Shown: positions 8,553 to 18,113, numbered from the stretch's first letter. The stretch: 64,000 nt of DNA from Terrimonas sp937888905 (GCA_937888905.1 CALATA010000004.1:434001-498000), one strand, 5' to 3'. Numbers and translations are program-made. The notes: generated by a model not told the origin, from the letters alone.

Positions 8553-10334
8553 TTACAATTCAACTGTTTTCCGGTTGCGGAGTTTGTCCAGGCGTTTGAG
8601 CCCTTCAGCCGTCTGTCTTTTGCGCTCCAAGATGGTACCAAGCGTGATATCCGTATCGGGAATACCTTTCAGCTTTGAGCTTTCCAGTTGGCGTTGCAAC
8701 TGATTGAATGTAACGAGGGCTTTCTGGTAAACGTTTTGAATACTGTCGAGACGGAGTTTATAGAGTTCTGATTGGAGTTCTGTCTGAAGCGCCTGCCAGT
8801 TGATCTGATCGTAAGCCGCACGCATCTGTTGTTCCACTTTCCGCCATTCTTCCGCCTGCTTCTCTGCCAGTTTAGCTTCGTAGTCGGCCTTCACGGCTTC
8901 TTTCTCTACGTTGGTCATCGCATCCGCGATAGAGCCTTCTATGGTAGTCCAGTTGATGTTGCCCACTACTTTTTGGGAAGAAGTAACGACATCTTTTACG
9001 ATGGCTTCGTCTTCGTCGCTCAATTGTACATGGTTCTGAACATCGACATTTATGTTGTTCAGGTTAAAGGCGGCAGGAATAAAGGGTGATTGCTCGTTGT
9101 TAGCCCCTTTGCGTGCGAGCTCGGCAAGAACAGCGGGCAGACGTTTACCAAAAGAAAGTGCTTCCATAGCTACCTCTCTGTTTTGCATCGGACTATTGAC
9201 GGTAAGTTGGGCGGGAAGTTCGGTCGCATGAGCAGCCATTGTCGCTTCTGCTGTTGCCTCATCAACCTCGGGGGCCGACACAGGATAACTTGCGTAAGCT
9301 ACTTCAGCAGGATTGAGCTGCGCGTCTGCCAGCAGGGGCGTAACAGCCGTTGCCGCCTCTTTTTTAATAACCGGGTAACTGAGACCTGCCAGACACATTA
9401 CTCCCAACAGGAACAAAGTAGCGAGTGTTACATTGCGGTAAGGCACCGGGTTGCGGCGGCGTGCGCCAACGATCCACTCTATGCGTCCGAGTAATTCCTG
9501 GTCGGAACCTGCGGCAGGTAAAGCGAGTGTAGCCGGTTGTTGCAGCTTACCCAGCATCAGCAGTGCGCTTGCATATTCGATCTTGTCGTATTGAAATTGT
9601 AATACCAGTTCGTCGGCAGCGCGCTCGCGTTCACGTTCCTGTATGCGGACGAACGCTTTTACAAAAGGATTGAAATAAAGAACGGCGTGTATAAGGCGGC
9701 TGATGAGGTTGATCAGGTAATCGTAACGGCGGATATGTGCCAGTTCGTGCAATAATATGGTTTCGATCTGGCCGGGATTGAGATGTGTGACTGCTGCTAT
9801 TGGCAACAGGATAACCGGTTTCAGATAACCCACCGTAAGCGGGGAAGTTACATGTTCCGACAACCAGATGGTGACTTTTCGGTTGATGCCGAGATGTTCT
9901 GCTGTCCGTTTCACATATAACCGCCAGTCAACGGCAGGTTTGCTCAAACCGCGGTAACGGATATGATGAACGTAGCGGAGGTTGCGGTAGAAACGGATCA
10001 GGGGAATGAACAATAATGCCAGGTAAGCCATGGAGGCATAGGGCAACACCAGCGGAAGCCAATTATCAAAACGGCTGGATGCATCGCTGAACAAGGGAGA
10101 AGCTGAAAAACCGGTAGTGACATGGCCGGTTATGCCGCTCACCAGGTTGACCAGGAACCAGGCGAAACCCGTCAGGAGCAGGGAGGAGGCCAGCCGGGTT
10201 TTGGCGGCGGGCGTCATGCGCGCACGGAGAGCAGTGATTAGCTGATAGCATACCCACAAAATTCCCATTTGCCACAGGCAGTCAAAAACAGCCCATCCCA
10301 ATGCCTGCAGAAAGTTCGACTGGCTTGAAAACAT
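8553..10334 (-). CDS. M56 family (BlaR1/MecR1-like) membrane metallopeptidase
   Basis: 593-residue membrane protein. Four hydrophobic segments lie in the first 330 residues; between them LLHELAHIRRYDY (near 203) carries the HExxH zinc motif and RERERAADELVL (near 240) the third-ligand region. The last 250 residues are Gln/Glu/Ala-rich and predicted helical, unlike the penicillin-binding sensor domain of true BlaR1, so the ligand is unlikely to be a beta-lactam. The BlaI-type repressor gene lies 21 bases upstream in the same direction; in this family the peptidase relieves the repressor on signal. Confidence 0.88.
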   Translation of the reverse strand: MFSSQSNFLQALGWAVFDCLWQMGILWVCYQLITALRARMTPAAKTRLASSLLLTGFAWFLVNLVSGITGHVTTGFSASPLFSDASSRFDNWLPLVLPYASMAYLALLFIPLIRFYRNLRYVHHIRYRGLSKPAVDWRLYVKRTAEHLGINRKVTIWLSEHVTSPLTVGYLKPVILLPIAAVTHLNPGQIETILLHELAHIRRYDYLINLISRLIHAVLYFNPFVKAFVRIQERERERAADELVLQFQYDKIEYASALLMLGKLQQPATLALPAAGSDQELLGRIEWIVGARRRNPVPYRNVTLATLFLLGVMCLAGLSYPVIKKEAATAVTPLLADAQLNPAEVAYASYPVSAPEVDEATAEATMAAHATELPAQLTVNSPMQNREVAMEALSFGKRLPAVLAELARKGANNEQSPFIPAAFNLNNINVDVQNHVQLSDEDEAIVKDVVTSSQKVVGNINWTTIEGSIADAMTNVEKEAVKADYEAKLAEKQAEEWRKVEQQMRAAYDQINWQALQTELQSELYKLRLDSIQNVYQKALVTFNQLQRQLESSKLKGIPDTDITLGTILERKRQTAEGLKRLDKLRNRKTVEL

Positions 10335-10355
10335 AAGCCGTGAATTTAGGTTTGG

Positions 10356-10739
10356 TTATTTGTTCTTGAGATCGTTCAGGAGCGCCTGGATCCTGTCCAG
10401 TTCTTCCTGGCTTGCTTTGCCCTCGCCAAGTGCCTGGATGACGAGTTGGGTAGCGGAGCCACCGAACAGGCCTGAGATCATTTTATCCAGCAGATGCTTC
10501 TGGGTCTTTTCTTTGTTAACGGCAGCCTGATAGATATGCGTGCGCATGGAATCATCTCTCTTCACCAGTCCTTTCTCGTGCATGATCTGCATCAGCTTGA
10601 GTGTGGTCGTATAGCCGACATCTTTGGTAGCGGCCAGTTCCTCATGCACTTCCCTTACGGTGGCTAACCCTTTGGCCCAGAGCAATTGGAGGATCTCGAG
10701 TTCGCTCTCGGTGGGTTTTACTGTTTTAGTCGTTGACAT
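10356..10739 (-). CDS. BlaI/MecI/CopY family repressor
   Basis: 127-residue winged-helix repressor. The N-terminal DNA-binding part has LLWAKGLATVREVHEEL (near 19) and YTTTLKLMQIMHEKGLV (near 43), typical of BlaI recognition helices, and the C-terminal third is the dimerisation/cleavage region. It precedes the M56 peptidase gene by 21 bases, forming the usual repressor-sensor unit. A TACGA-n6-TCGTA inverted repeat lies 25 bases upstream of the start and is a likely self-regulating operator. Confidence 0.92.
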   Translation of the reverse strand: MSTTKTVKPTESELEILQLLWAKGLATVREVHEELAATKDVGYTTTLKLMQIMHEKGLVKRDDSMRTHIYQAAVNKEKTQKHLLDKMISGLFGGSATQLVIQALGEGKASQEELDRIQALLNDLKNK

Positions 10740-10763
10740 GGGTTATACAATTTGACGGCAATA

Positions 10764-10779
10764 TACGACCGATTTCGTA
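10764..10779 (-). promoter_or_regulatory. Candidate BlaI-type operator
   Basis: Perfect inverted repeat TACGA-CCGATT-TCGTA just upstream of the blaI-like start, where autorepression would act. BlaI-family operators are short dyads of this kind (often with a TACA/TGTA core), so this is plausible but unproved. Confidence 0.45.
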
Positions 10780-11022
10780 ATAAATAATGCTTCGGGCAGA
10801 AATTTGCCCATTTTAACACGATTTAACAGTTAGACGGGGAGGGCGCGAAAAGGTTACAGGGGAGTTAATGAGTTAATTTGAAAATTTGAGAATTTGACAA
10901 TAACAGGGATGGTCAGCATTTATCAGTCCATATATCCTTACACTTAATACTTAATACTTACTACTTATAACTTAAAACGGCTGTTCCTTAAACCCTACAC
11001 CTTAAGCCTTACACCTTACTTA

Positions 11023-11058
11023 AAAAACTAAGCCCCACTGTGGAAACAGCGGGACTTA
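11023..11058 (-). terminator. Terminator of hppA
   Basis: Imperfect 12-bp stem (two mismatches) with loop GGAA-type on the minus strand, followed by TTAGTTTTTT. It lies 28 bases after the hppA stop. Confidence 0.7.
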
Positions 11059-11085
11059 AGTAATGGTTCTGATTAGATCCTTTAA

Positions 11086-13314
11086 TTATTTATACTCGGC
11101 AGTAATGTTGTTTTGATTTTGGCCGAGCGAAGCTATTACTTCTTTTTTAATTTCCTGCTTGTTATTTTTTGCTTCACTGGGCGCTCTGCCTTCCAATTGC
11201 GCGAGGGTAGGAGCAATTACCAGGGAAACGATCGACATCAGTTTGATGAGGATGTTCATGGACGGACCAGAAGTGTCTTTGAACGGATCACCTACGGTAT
11301 CGCCGGTAACGGATGCTTTATGCGGCTCTGATTTTTTGTAGTAAATCTGGCCGTTGATTTCAACACCTTTTTCAAAAGACTTCTTCGCGTTATCCCATGC
11401 ACCACCTGCGTTGTTCTGGAACATACCCATCAGTACACCGCTAACGGTAGCACCTGCCAGGAATCCACCCAGTGCTTCAGCACCGAGACCCGGCAGGAAC
11501 CCGATGATGAGCGGAGAAACGATAGCGATGGCACCGGGCAACATCATTTTCTTGATAGATGCCTGTGTGGAGATGGCTACGCATTTGTCGTACTCAGGTT
11601 TGCCGGTACCTTCCATGATACCAGGGATGGTACGGAACTGACGACGCACTTCTTCCACCATGGCCATGGCCGCCTGACCAACCGCACGGATAGCCAGTGA
11701 AGAGAAGATGAACGGAATCATACCACCTACGAACAGACAAGCGAGTACGTTTGCTTTATAGATATCGATGCCGCTGATACGTGATACACCTACGAAGGCA
11801 GCAAAAAGCGCCAGGGCAGTAAGCGCCGCGGAAGCGATCGCAAAACCCTTACCTGTAGCAGCCGTAGTATTACCCACCGCATCCAGTACGTCGGTTTTTT
11901 CACGAACATCGGGAGGCAGTTCGCTCATTTCAGCAATACCACCGGCATTGTCGGCGATAGGGCCGAATGCATCGATCGCCAGTTGCATAGCAGTGGTGGC
12001 CATCATACCGGCAGCGGCGATTGCCACACCGTACAGACCGGCACACTCATAAGACCCCCAGATACCACCAGCCAGCACGAGGATGGGCAGGAAGGTAGAT
12101 TCCATACCGATCGCCAGACCTCCGATTACGTTGGTAGCATGACCGGTAGAAGATTGTTTGATAATGCTCATCACGGGACGTTTGCCCATGGCCGTGTAAT
12201 ACTCCGTAATGATGCTCATCAATGCACCTACAGCAAGGCCTACGCCGATAGCACCGAGCACGCCCCATTTGGTGAAGGGAATGTCACGCAGAACCATTTG
12301 TTCAGGCAGCAGCCAGTAAACGAGACCTGCAGCCGCAATAGCCGTGAGGATCATAGAACCCCAGTTGCCCATATTCAGGGCTTTCTGTACGGCAGATGTA
12401 TTGATGCCTGCCGTGTCGCTGATGCGCACGAACAGGGTTCCGATAATAGAGAAGAGAATACCCAGGCCTGCGATCAGCATGGGCAATACGATGGGAGAGA
12501 AACCACCGAGGCTGTCATCACCAACGATCTGTGTTTCCTGACCCAGTACGATGGTAGCAAGTACGGTAGCCACGTAAGAGCCGAAAAGGTCGGCGCCCAT
12601 TCCGGCTACGTCACCTACGTTGTCGCCCACGTTGTCGGCGATAGTGGCCGGGTTGCGGGGATCATCTTCGGGAATGCCTGCTTCTACTTTACCTACCAGG
12701 TCGGCACCTACGTCGGCAGCTTTGGTATAGATACCACCGCCAACACGTGCAAACAAAGCGATAGATTCAGCACCCAGGGAGAAACCGGTCAGTACTTCGA
12801 TGGTACGGATCATTTCGTCTGAGTTAACGGCAGCGTCGGGAGCAAAGAAATGTTTGAGAACGATATAAAGACCACCCAGTCCGAATACGGCCAGGCCTGC
12901 AACACCCACACCCATTACGGCACCGCCGGTAAAGGATACATTGAGTGCGCGGCTGAGGCTGCTGCGGGCAGCTTGTGCAGTACGTACGTTGGCTTTGGTA
13001 GCTGCTTTCATACCGATGAATCCGGCAAGTGCACTCAGTACGGCACCAATTACGAAAGCAACAGCAATAGACCAGTGAGAATGTGGATTAGCGCCGGCCA
13101 TTACAGCAAGCAGAATAGCAACGATCACTACGAAATAACCTAATACTTTCCACTCGGCACGGAGGAAAGCCATGGCACCCTCAGCAATATAGTTGCTGAT
13201 TTCTTTCATGCGGTCGTTACCAGCATCCTGGCGGGATACCCAATTGAATTTAACAAGCGTGTAGAGGAGACCAAGGATTCCCATGAGCGGAACCAGGTAG
13301 ATCAATTTGTCCAT
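11086..13314 (-). CDS. hppA: Membrane-bound proton/sodium-pumping pyrophosphatase
   Basis: 742-residue inner-membrane enzyme that couples pyrophosphate hydrolysis to ion pumping. The start is set at the ATG at 13314 (MDKLIYLVPLMG), because the longer reading frame adds 45 unlikely residues. About sixteen hydrophobic helices are visible. Substrate-binding motifs DVGADLVGKVEAGIPEDDPR and DNVGDNVGDVAGMGADLFG lie in the first 250 residues. GNTTAATGKG near residue 480 has Ala where potassium-independent enzymes have Lys, so a K+-dependent enzyme is expected. Whether it moves H+ or Na+ cannot be settled by eye. Confidence 0.95.
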   Translation of the reverse strand: MDKLIYLVPLMGILGLLYTLVKFNWVSRQDAGNDRMKEISNYIAEGAMAFLRAEWKVLGYFVVIVAILLAVMAGANPHSHWSIAVAFVIGAVLSALAGFIGMKAATKANVRTAQAARSSLSRALNVSFTGGAVMGVGVAGLAVFGLGGLYIVLKHFFAPDAAVNSDEMIRTIEVLTGFSLGAESIALFARVGGGIYTKAADVGADLVGKVEAGIPEDDPRNPATIADNVGDNVGDVAGMGADLFGSYVATVLATIVLGQETQIVGDDSLGGFSPIVLPMLIAGLGILFSIIGTLFVRISDTAGINTSAVQKALNMGNWGSMILTAIAAAGLVYWLLPEQMVLRDIPFTKWGVLGAIGVGLAVGALMSIITEYYTAMGKRPVMSIIKQSSTGHATNVIGGLAIGMESTFLPILVLAGGIWGSYECAGLYGVAIAAAGMMATTAMQLAIDAFGPIADNAGGIAEMSELPPDVREKTDVLDAVGNTTAATGKGFAIASAALTALALFAAFVGVSRISGIDIYKANVLACLFVGGMIPFIFSSLAIRAVGQAAMAMVEEVRRQFRTIPGIMEGTGKPEYDKCVAISTQASIKKMMLPGAIAIVSPLIIGFLPGLGAEALGGFLAGATVSGVLMGMFQNNAGGAWDNAKKSFEKGVEINGQIYYKKSEPHKASVTGDTVGDPFKDTSGPSMNILIKLMSIVSLVIAPTLAQLEGRAPSEAKNNKQEIKKEVIASLGQNQNNITAEYK

Positions 13315-13478
13315 AATTACAGTTAATAAGACTTGATTAATAATGCCCTGCGGAAACCAGCCACGTCTCCGAAGGACGGCAAAGATAGGGGTTGGGTGGC
13401 ATATTTTATAGCTTCCCGGCAGTAGTGGAAAACGCGTGAAAAGCCGCATTCATCAGGCTTACAGCGTTTGGCCCGGGA

Positions 13479-14984
13479 TCAGGACAACAATTGGAGAAAG
13501 GCGGCACCCAGGTAATCGGGAATATCGCCGGCGGTAAGCGCTTCCTGTGACATCCGCACGGCGGCCAGATCACCCGCGAGTCCGTGGAGATAAACGCCAA
13601 GGATAGCTGCGTCCGCCGTCGAATAACCTTGCGCCAGCAGCGACGCCAGGATACCGGTCAGCACATCACCGCTGCCACCGGTAGCCATGCCGGCATTGCC
13701 GGTTGCATTGTACCAAATCCGCCCGTCGGGCAGGGCGATCGCGGTATGGTGGCCTTTTAATACAATCACTACCTGCCATTCCTGCGCTTTGCGCATGGCC
13801 AGCCCCACCCGCTCAAATTCGTTGGACGTTTCACCGAAAAGGCGGGCAAATTCTTTGGGATGCGGGGTAAGAATAGCTCCGTGGGGCACTACAGGCCGGG
13901 CCTGTTCCTGCGCCAATATATTCAATGCGTCGGCATCCAGCACAACGGGGCAGGATAAACGCGGTAATAATTCCAGCAACAGTTGCCTCGTCTCACGCGC
14001 AGTACCCAAGCCCGGACCGATCGCTAGGGCCTGATATCGCGAAAGATCATCCGGCGATTCTGATAGATAAGAGGTGTTGGGATCTGTTATGACCATGGCC
14101 TCGGGTACGGCTGTCTGCAGTACAGGATACCCGCAGCCCGGAATATAAACGCTCAATAAACCTGCTCCCGCGCGAAGACAAGCGCGGGCAGATAAAACGG
14201 CAGCACCTATTTTTCCATAACTGCCTGCCATCAATAACACATGACCATAAGTACCTTTATGGGCAAACTGATTCCGCGGACGATAGATATTTTTTGCTTC
14301 TTCGAAATCGGTTAACTGGTAATCCGTTTCGGCAGCCGCGAGATAATGGGGGTGTAGTCCTATATCCAATATATGTACCTGCCCGGTGGCTTCGGCATTT
14401 TCCGCAGCCAGAAAGGCTCTTTTATAACACTGAAAACTGAGTGTGTGCGTGGCATGCACTACCGGAAAACCTTTTGAGCTTTCATCGGCCAGCAAACCGC
14501 TGGGCATGTCGATAGCAACGATGGTCTCGTTGCTTTCATTTATATGGGTGACGAGTTCGGCTGTAAATCCCTCCAACGGACGATTCAATCCCGTGCCGAA
14601 AAGTGCGTCGATGATCCATATATCACCGGGAAAGACGGGCAACTGGGAACCGGGCTGTAAAAAGCGGATTTCGACACCGGGTAGCTGGTGTACGCGGGCC
14701 AGGTTGATCTGAAAATCCTCCGTGCCCTTGTGACCAAATTCAAGAATGTAGGCAATTACCTCCCGGCCCATTTGCGATAACAGCCTGGCAATGGCCAGCC
14801 CATCACCGCCGTTATTGCCTTTGCCACAGAAAATATGAAGGGGAATATTGTCCGGAATACGGTCAGCGATCCACGCAGTACAGGCCTGTGCGGCTTTTTC
14901 CATCAGATCGATAGAGGAGATGGACAACCGGGCCATGGTGTATTGGTCCCATTCCCGTACCTGTGCGGCGGTGAGGATTTTCAT
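13479..14984 (-). CDS. nnr: Bifunctional NAD(P)HX epimerase/dehydratase
   Basis: 501-residue repair enzyme. The N-terminal half (YjeF_N, about 1-215, with GNNGGDGLAIARLL near 55) epimerises damaged NAD(P)H hydrate; the C-terminal half (about 225-501, ribokinase-like, with GTGGSGDVLTG-like sequence ATGGSGDVLTGILASL near 435) dehydrates it using ADP or ATP. The start is the ATG at 14984 (MKILTAAQVREWD). A 23-residue upstream extension is only the translated GTGAATC/GTCAATC spacer repeat and is excluded. Confidence 0.95.
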   Translation of the reverse strand: MKILTAAQVREWDQYTMARLSISSIDLMEKAAQACTAWIADRIPDNIPLHIFCGKGNNGGDGLAIARLLSQMGREVIAYILEFGHKGTEDFQINLARVHQLPGVEIRFLQPGSQLPVFPGDIWIIDALFGTGLNRPLEGFTAELVTHINESNETIVAIDMPSGLLADESSKGFPVVHATHTLSFQCYKRAFLAAENAEATGQVHILDIGLHPHYLAAAETDYQLTDFEEAKNIYRPRNQFAHKGTYGHVLLMAGSYGKIGAAVLSARACLRAGAGLLSVYIPGCGYPVLQTAVPEAMVITDPNTSYLSESPDDLSRYQALAIGPGLGTARETRQLLLELLPRLSCPVVLDADALNILAQEQARPVVPHGAILTPHPKEFARLFGETSNEFERVGLAMRKAQEWQVVIVLKGHHTAIALPDGRIWYNATGNAGMATGGSGDVLTGILASLLAQGYSTADAAILGVYLHGLAGDLAAVRMSQEALTAGDIPDYLGAAFLQLLS

Positions 14985-14989
14985 ACAGA

Positions 14990-15080
14990 GTGAATTGTGA
15001 ATGGTCAATGGTGAATCGTCAATCGTCAATCGTGAATAGGTTAACTCAAACAAGTTACTACTTATAATCTATTACTCACC
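14990..15080. repeat. Spacer repeat: GTGAATC/GTCAATC and TTACTACTTATA words
   Basis: 14990-15038 is a run of GTGAATC, GTGAATG, GTCAATC words directly before the nnr start; 15052-15080 is a run of TTACTACTTATAATC words. Both match copies at 2874-3003. Confidence 0.8.
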
Positions 15081-15150
15081 CTTCGACAGGTCAATGCTTC
15101 GGCCTCGGGGAACCAACTCTCGGTTTACCAAAAACCTTCAACCTATAACC

Positions 15151-16422
15151 CTATCGCTTACGCTTTAAAACTTTCTTCACAGGCTCCTTTTTTTTCGGAG
15201 ACTCTTTGGTTTTAGCTGGTGGCGGTGGTGGAGGCGTAGACTCCGTACTGCTTTCCTGGTCCTCGCCGCCGGTGCGTCCGTCATAAGCGCCAAACAATCC
15301 GTATGCCTTGTGTGCAGCCTGGTAAATGCCGCGGTTGAATTTATTTCCCAAAATAATAATAGTCACTTTTTCGTCGATCAGCCGCGCGAAGGCAGGCGTA
15401 AACCCATGCCATCTTCCGAAATGATAAACGATTTTTTTACCATTCGGGTATTCGAGCAAACGCCAGCCCAGACCATAGTTATGCAGGCTGTTGCGTTCAC
15501 GGCTTTGCCCGGTAAAAGCCGAGTCCAGCAACGATTGACGGATGAATTTCCCTGTATACAACACCTGGTCCCAGCGCAGGAGATCACGGGGCGTGGAGTA
15601 AATATTTTTATCGCCGTATGTGCCTTCGAGGAAATCATTTTTCCAAAAACCTCCATTGGGATCGAAGGAAGGAGTGGCTGTGGAAGAGTCTTTCAACGTG
15701 AACACATAGGTATGATTCAGTTGCATTGGTTCAAAGAGCTCTTTTTTCATGAACTCCGGGTACGACATACCGCTTACTTTTTCGATCAGCATGGCGAGCA
15801 GCACATAATTGGTGTTGCTGTAGCTGAAACGGGAGCCGGGGGTAAAACTGCGGGCCGGTTTTTCATTGACCAGGAATTTGAACATGTCTTCGTTGGTTAC
15901 GTACACGTTCTGGTCCCATTTGGTTTTATCGGCCATAAAATAGACATAGTTGGGAAGGCCGCTGCGATGGCTCAGCAGCATACGTACCGTTACGCCGGGA
16001 TAAGGTGCCAGTTCCGGGAAAAACTTCGTCAGTGAATCGTCGAGGCTAACCTTGCCGTCCTGCACCAGTTTGAGCACGGCCATTCCTGTAAAAGGCTTGC
16101 TGGTAGAGGCGAGGTGCAGGGCAGTGGTATCGGTCAGCGGATCTTTGGTCCGGAAATCGCGGTAGCCGACATATTTCTCATAAAGAATCTGTCCTTCTTT
16201 GGCTACAAGCACGCCACCGTTGAATCCGCGGCGGAAAAGGGCCGAGTCAAAAAAAGATTCGAGCATTGCTTCGTAGCGTGCTTTTTCTTTATCGCTTATC
16301 GCCGCCGGTTCCGGTATTGTATAGACAAACGAACTTTCGTTGTCGTTTTTCTTATCAGATTTGACGTTACCACAGGAGCTTCCTAATATCAGGGCCAGTA
16401 ACAAATAGCAGGTTCTTTTCAC
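15151..16422 (-). CDS. Serine hydrolase lipoprotein (beta-lactamase/class C PBP fold)
   Basis: About 423 residues from a GTG start at 16422, chosen because VKRTCYLLLALILGSSC then forms a clean lipoprotein signal; an ATG at 16458 would add 12 residues before it. The beta-lactamase-like fold shows STSKPFTG (active Ser-x-x-Lys near 107), YSNTNY (the Tyr-x-Asn motif near 207) and HFGRWHGF in place of the His-x-Gly motif. The C-terminus is a Pro- and Lys-rich tail. Members include esterases and D-Ala-D-Ala peptidases; the substrate here is unknown. Confidence 0.88.
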   Translation of the reverse strand: MKRTCYLLLALILGSSCGNVKSDKKNDNESSFVYTIPEPAAISDKEKARYEAMLESFFDSALFRRGFNGGVLVAKEGQILYEKYVGYRDFRTKDPLTDTTALHLASTSKPFTGMAVLKLVQDGKVSLDDSLTKFFPELAPYPGVTVRMLLSHRSGLPNYVYFMADKTKWDQNVYVTNEDMFKFLVNEKPARSFTPGSRFSYSNTNYVLLAMLIEKVSGMSYPEFMKKELFEPMQLNHTYVFTLKDSSTATPSFDPNGGFWKNDFLEGTYGDKNIYSTPRDLLRWDQVLYTGKFIRQSLLDSAFTGQSRERNSLHNYGLGWRLLEYPNGKKIVYHFGRWHGFTPAFARLIDEKVTIIILGNKFNRGIYQAAHKAYGLFGAYDGRTGGEDQESSTESTPPPPPPAKTKESPKKKEPVKKVLKRKR

Positions 16423-16516
16423 TAATGATCGTTTGTGACAAAAATAGAGATGCAACAATTTTTATACCGCTCTAACTTTTCCCCATTCCCGTAAATATCT
16501 TAATAACTACATGGGT

Positions 16517-16524
16517 TATATTTG
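16517..16524 (+). promoter_or_regulatory. -7 box immediately before serA start
   Basis: TATATTTG fits TAnnTTTG and ends only four bases before the ATG at 16529. Transcription would then begin at or near the start codon, giving a leaderless or nearly leaderless message. No clear TTG at -33. Confidence 0.4.
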
Positions 16525-16528
16525 CAAC

Positions 16529-17767
16529 ATGGCAACTGCAGAAAAAACTAGTTATCCCAAAGAAAAGATCCGCGTTTTATTTTTAGAGAATATCAGTGAC
16601 CTCGCCGTTAAGAATTTCCGCAACAGTGGTTACACACAGGTAGAAAAAATCAGTAAAGCACTGACGGAAGATGAACTGGTAAAAGAAATCAAAGATGTAC
16701 ATATACTCGGTATCCGTTCCAAAACACAAATTACTCCGCGTATACTCGAAGCTGCAAAGAAACTGCAGGCCATCGGATGTTTTTGTATCGGCGTTAACCA
16801 GGTTAACCTGAAGTCGGCTACCGAGCACGGCGTGAGTGTATTCAATGCACCGTATTCCAATACACGTTCGGTTGCAGAACTTGTAATCGGTCTGGCGATT
16901 ATGCTGATCCGCCGTATACCGGACAAGAACAAAGCAGCACATGAAGGCATTTGGATGAAAGATGCCAAAGGCAGTTTTGAATTGCGGGGTAAAACGCTTG
17001 GCATTATCGGTTATGGAAATATCGGCTCGCAGGTAAGCGTGCTGGCAGAAGCGCTGGGCATGAAAGTAATGTTCTACGATACGGAAACCAAATTGCCTTT
17101 GGGAAATGCGGCCGATGGTAAAACATTGAAAGATGTATTATCAAAATCGGATGTGGTAACGATGCACGTACCCGAAACGGCACAGACCAAAAACCTGATC
17201 AATAAATCTAACCTCAAATACTTCAAGAAAGGATCCATCCTGATCAACTATGCACGTGGTGAAGTGGTGGAACTCGAAGCCTTGCGCAAATACATTGTCG
17301 ACGGACATATCGGTGGCGCGGCCATCGATGTATTTCCCTGGGAGCCGGAGAAAAACGGTGACCGGTTCCAGACACCTTTGCAGGATCTGCCCAACGTCAT
17401 TCTTACACCGCATATCGGTGGCAGCACCGAAGAAGCTCAGCAGAATATCGGTGAAGATGTAAGTCTCAAGCTGCTTAATTTCCTGGAAAAAGGAAATACG
17501 TTCGGCTCGCATACCGTGCCTGCCCTCGCGTTGCCGCCGCAGGAAGGGTCGCACCGCATTCTACATATACATAACAATGTGCCCGGCGTGCTTTCCGCAA
17601 TCAACACCGCATTATCCGATGCGAAAATCAACATCGTAGGACAATACCTCAAGACCAATGAAGAAATTGGTTATGTAGTGCTGGATGTGGACAAGCAGCT
17701 CAGCAATCGTGCGATGCAGTTGTTGAAAGAGGTGAAGGAGACGATCAAGGTGAGGATGCTTTATTAA
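16529..17767 (+). CDS. serA: D-3-phosphoglycerate dehydrogenase
   Basis: 412-residue cytoplasmic enzyme, first step of serine synthesis (3-phosphoglycerate to 3-phosphohydroxypyruvate, NAD+). The start at 16529 (MATAEKTSYPKEK) is preferred over an upstream in-frame ATG at 16511. Seen are the NAD-binding GIIGYGNIGSQVS near 156, the ARGEVVE loop near 245 with catalytic Arg, the TPHIGGSTEEAQ catalytic-His motif near 293, and a C-terminal ACT domain from about 335 (GVLSAINTALSDAKINIVG), which senses serine in type 2 enzymes. It is divergent from the serine hydrolase gene. A repeat begins at its stop codon. Confidence 0.95.
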   Translation: MATAEKTSYPKEKIRVLFLENISDLAVKNFRNSGYTQVEKISKALTEDELVKEIKDVHILGIRSKTQITPRILEAAKKLQAIGCFCIGVNQVNLKSATEHGVSVFNAPYSNTRSVAELVIGLAIMLIRRIPDKNKAAHEGIWMKDAKGSFELRGKTLGIIGYGNIGSQVSVLAEALGMKVMFYDTETKLPLGNAADGKTLKDVLSKSDVVTMHVPETAQTKNLINKSNLKYFKKGSILINYARGEVVELEALRKYIVDGHIGGAAIDVFPWEPEKNGDRFQTPLQDLPNVILTPHIGGSTEEAQQNIGEDVSLKLLNFLEKGNTFGSHTVPALALPPQEGSHRILHIHNNVPGVLSAINTALSDAKINIVGQYLKTNEEIGYVVLDVDKQLSNRAMQLLKEVKETIKVRMLY

Positions 17768-18113
17768 AATTCAAAAGTAAAAAGTCAAAATTCAAAAAGG
17801 CGTGAATGGTGAATTGTCAATGGCTGTTAGCCGCCATAGTTCATGTCTTTACCATAAATGTTCGGAAGATTTTAAAACCTGTCGCTCCGACATCAGGCCA
17901 CCGTTGGTCTCCAAACCAACGGGCCTGCTCATCCTTGAGTTATTTACGAAGTTGACCTTAACCTATCAAAGCAACCAGACTCTTGCTTGTTGGTCGGGAG
18001 ACCAACAAGGGCGCTACCTTCTACCTCACGCCATTACGTTTAAAAATGAACAGCGACTCCTGGGGCTAAACGTTCCAAACAGTTGTGGTGTCTTCACGAA
18101 CCAGTTCACCAAG
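17766..18113. repeat. 346-base spacer: TTCAAAAG words, GTGAATG words and three hairpins
   Basis: No gene is seen. 17766-17799 is a TTCAAAAG/AGTCAAAA series that begins within the serA stop codon; 17802-17823 is a GTGAATG/GTCAATG series. Two hairpins follow: CCGTTGGT...ACCAACGG near 17902-17923 and TTGTTGGTC-GGGA-GACCAACAA near 17988-18010. A third, degenerate copy near 18084-18103 (GGTG-TCTT-CACGAACC) resembles the palindrome at 2934-2953. Confidence 0.7.

Larger units (their letters stand above)
10740..11085. repeat. 346-base spacer with repeat words
   Basis: No gene is seen. Beyond the BlaI operator at 10764-10779, 10863-10902 is a series of AATTTGA words, 10936-10985 a series of ACTTAATACTTA words ending in ACGGCTGTT, and the hppA terminator lies at 11023-11058. 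Confidence 0.75.

Noticed and set aside
11983..12822. 279-codon open frame on the plus strand
   Set aside because: It lies fully opposite hppA, whose motifs are intact, and its translation is His/Thr/Gly-rich without domain pattern; it is a shadow of the conserved gene.
13315..13449. 45-residue N-terminal extension of hppA
   Set aside because: Not found in the family; the ATG at 13314 gives the normal first membrane helix.
14985..15053. 23-residue N-terminal extension of nnr
   Set aside because: It is only the translated GTGAATC/GTCAATC spacer repeat.
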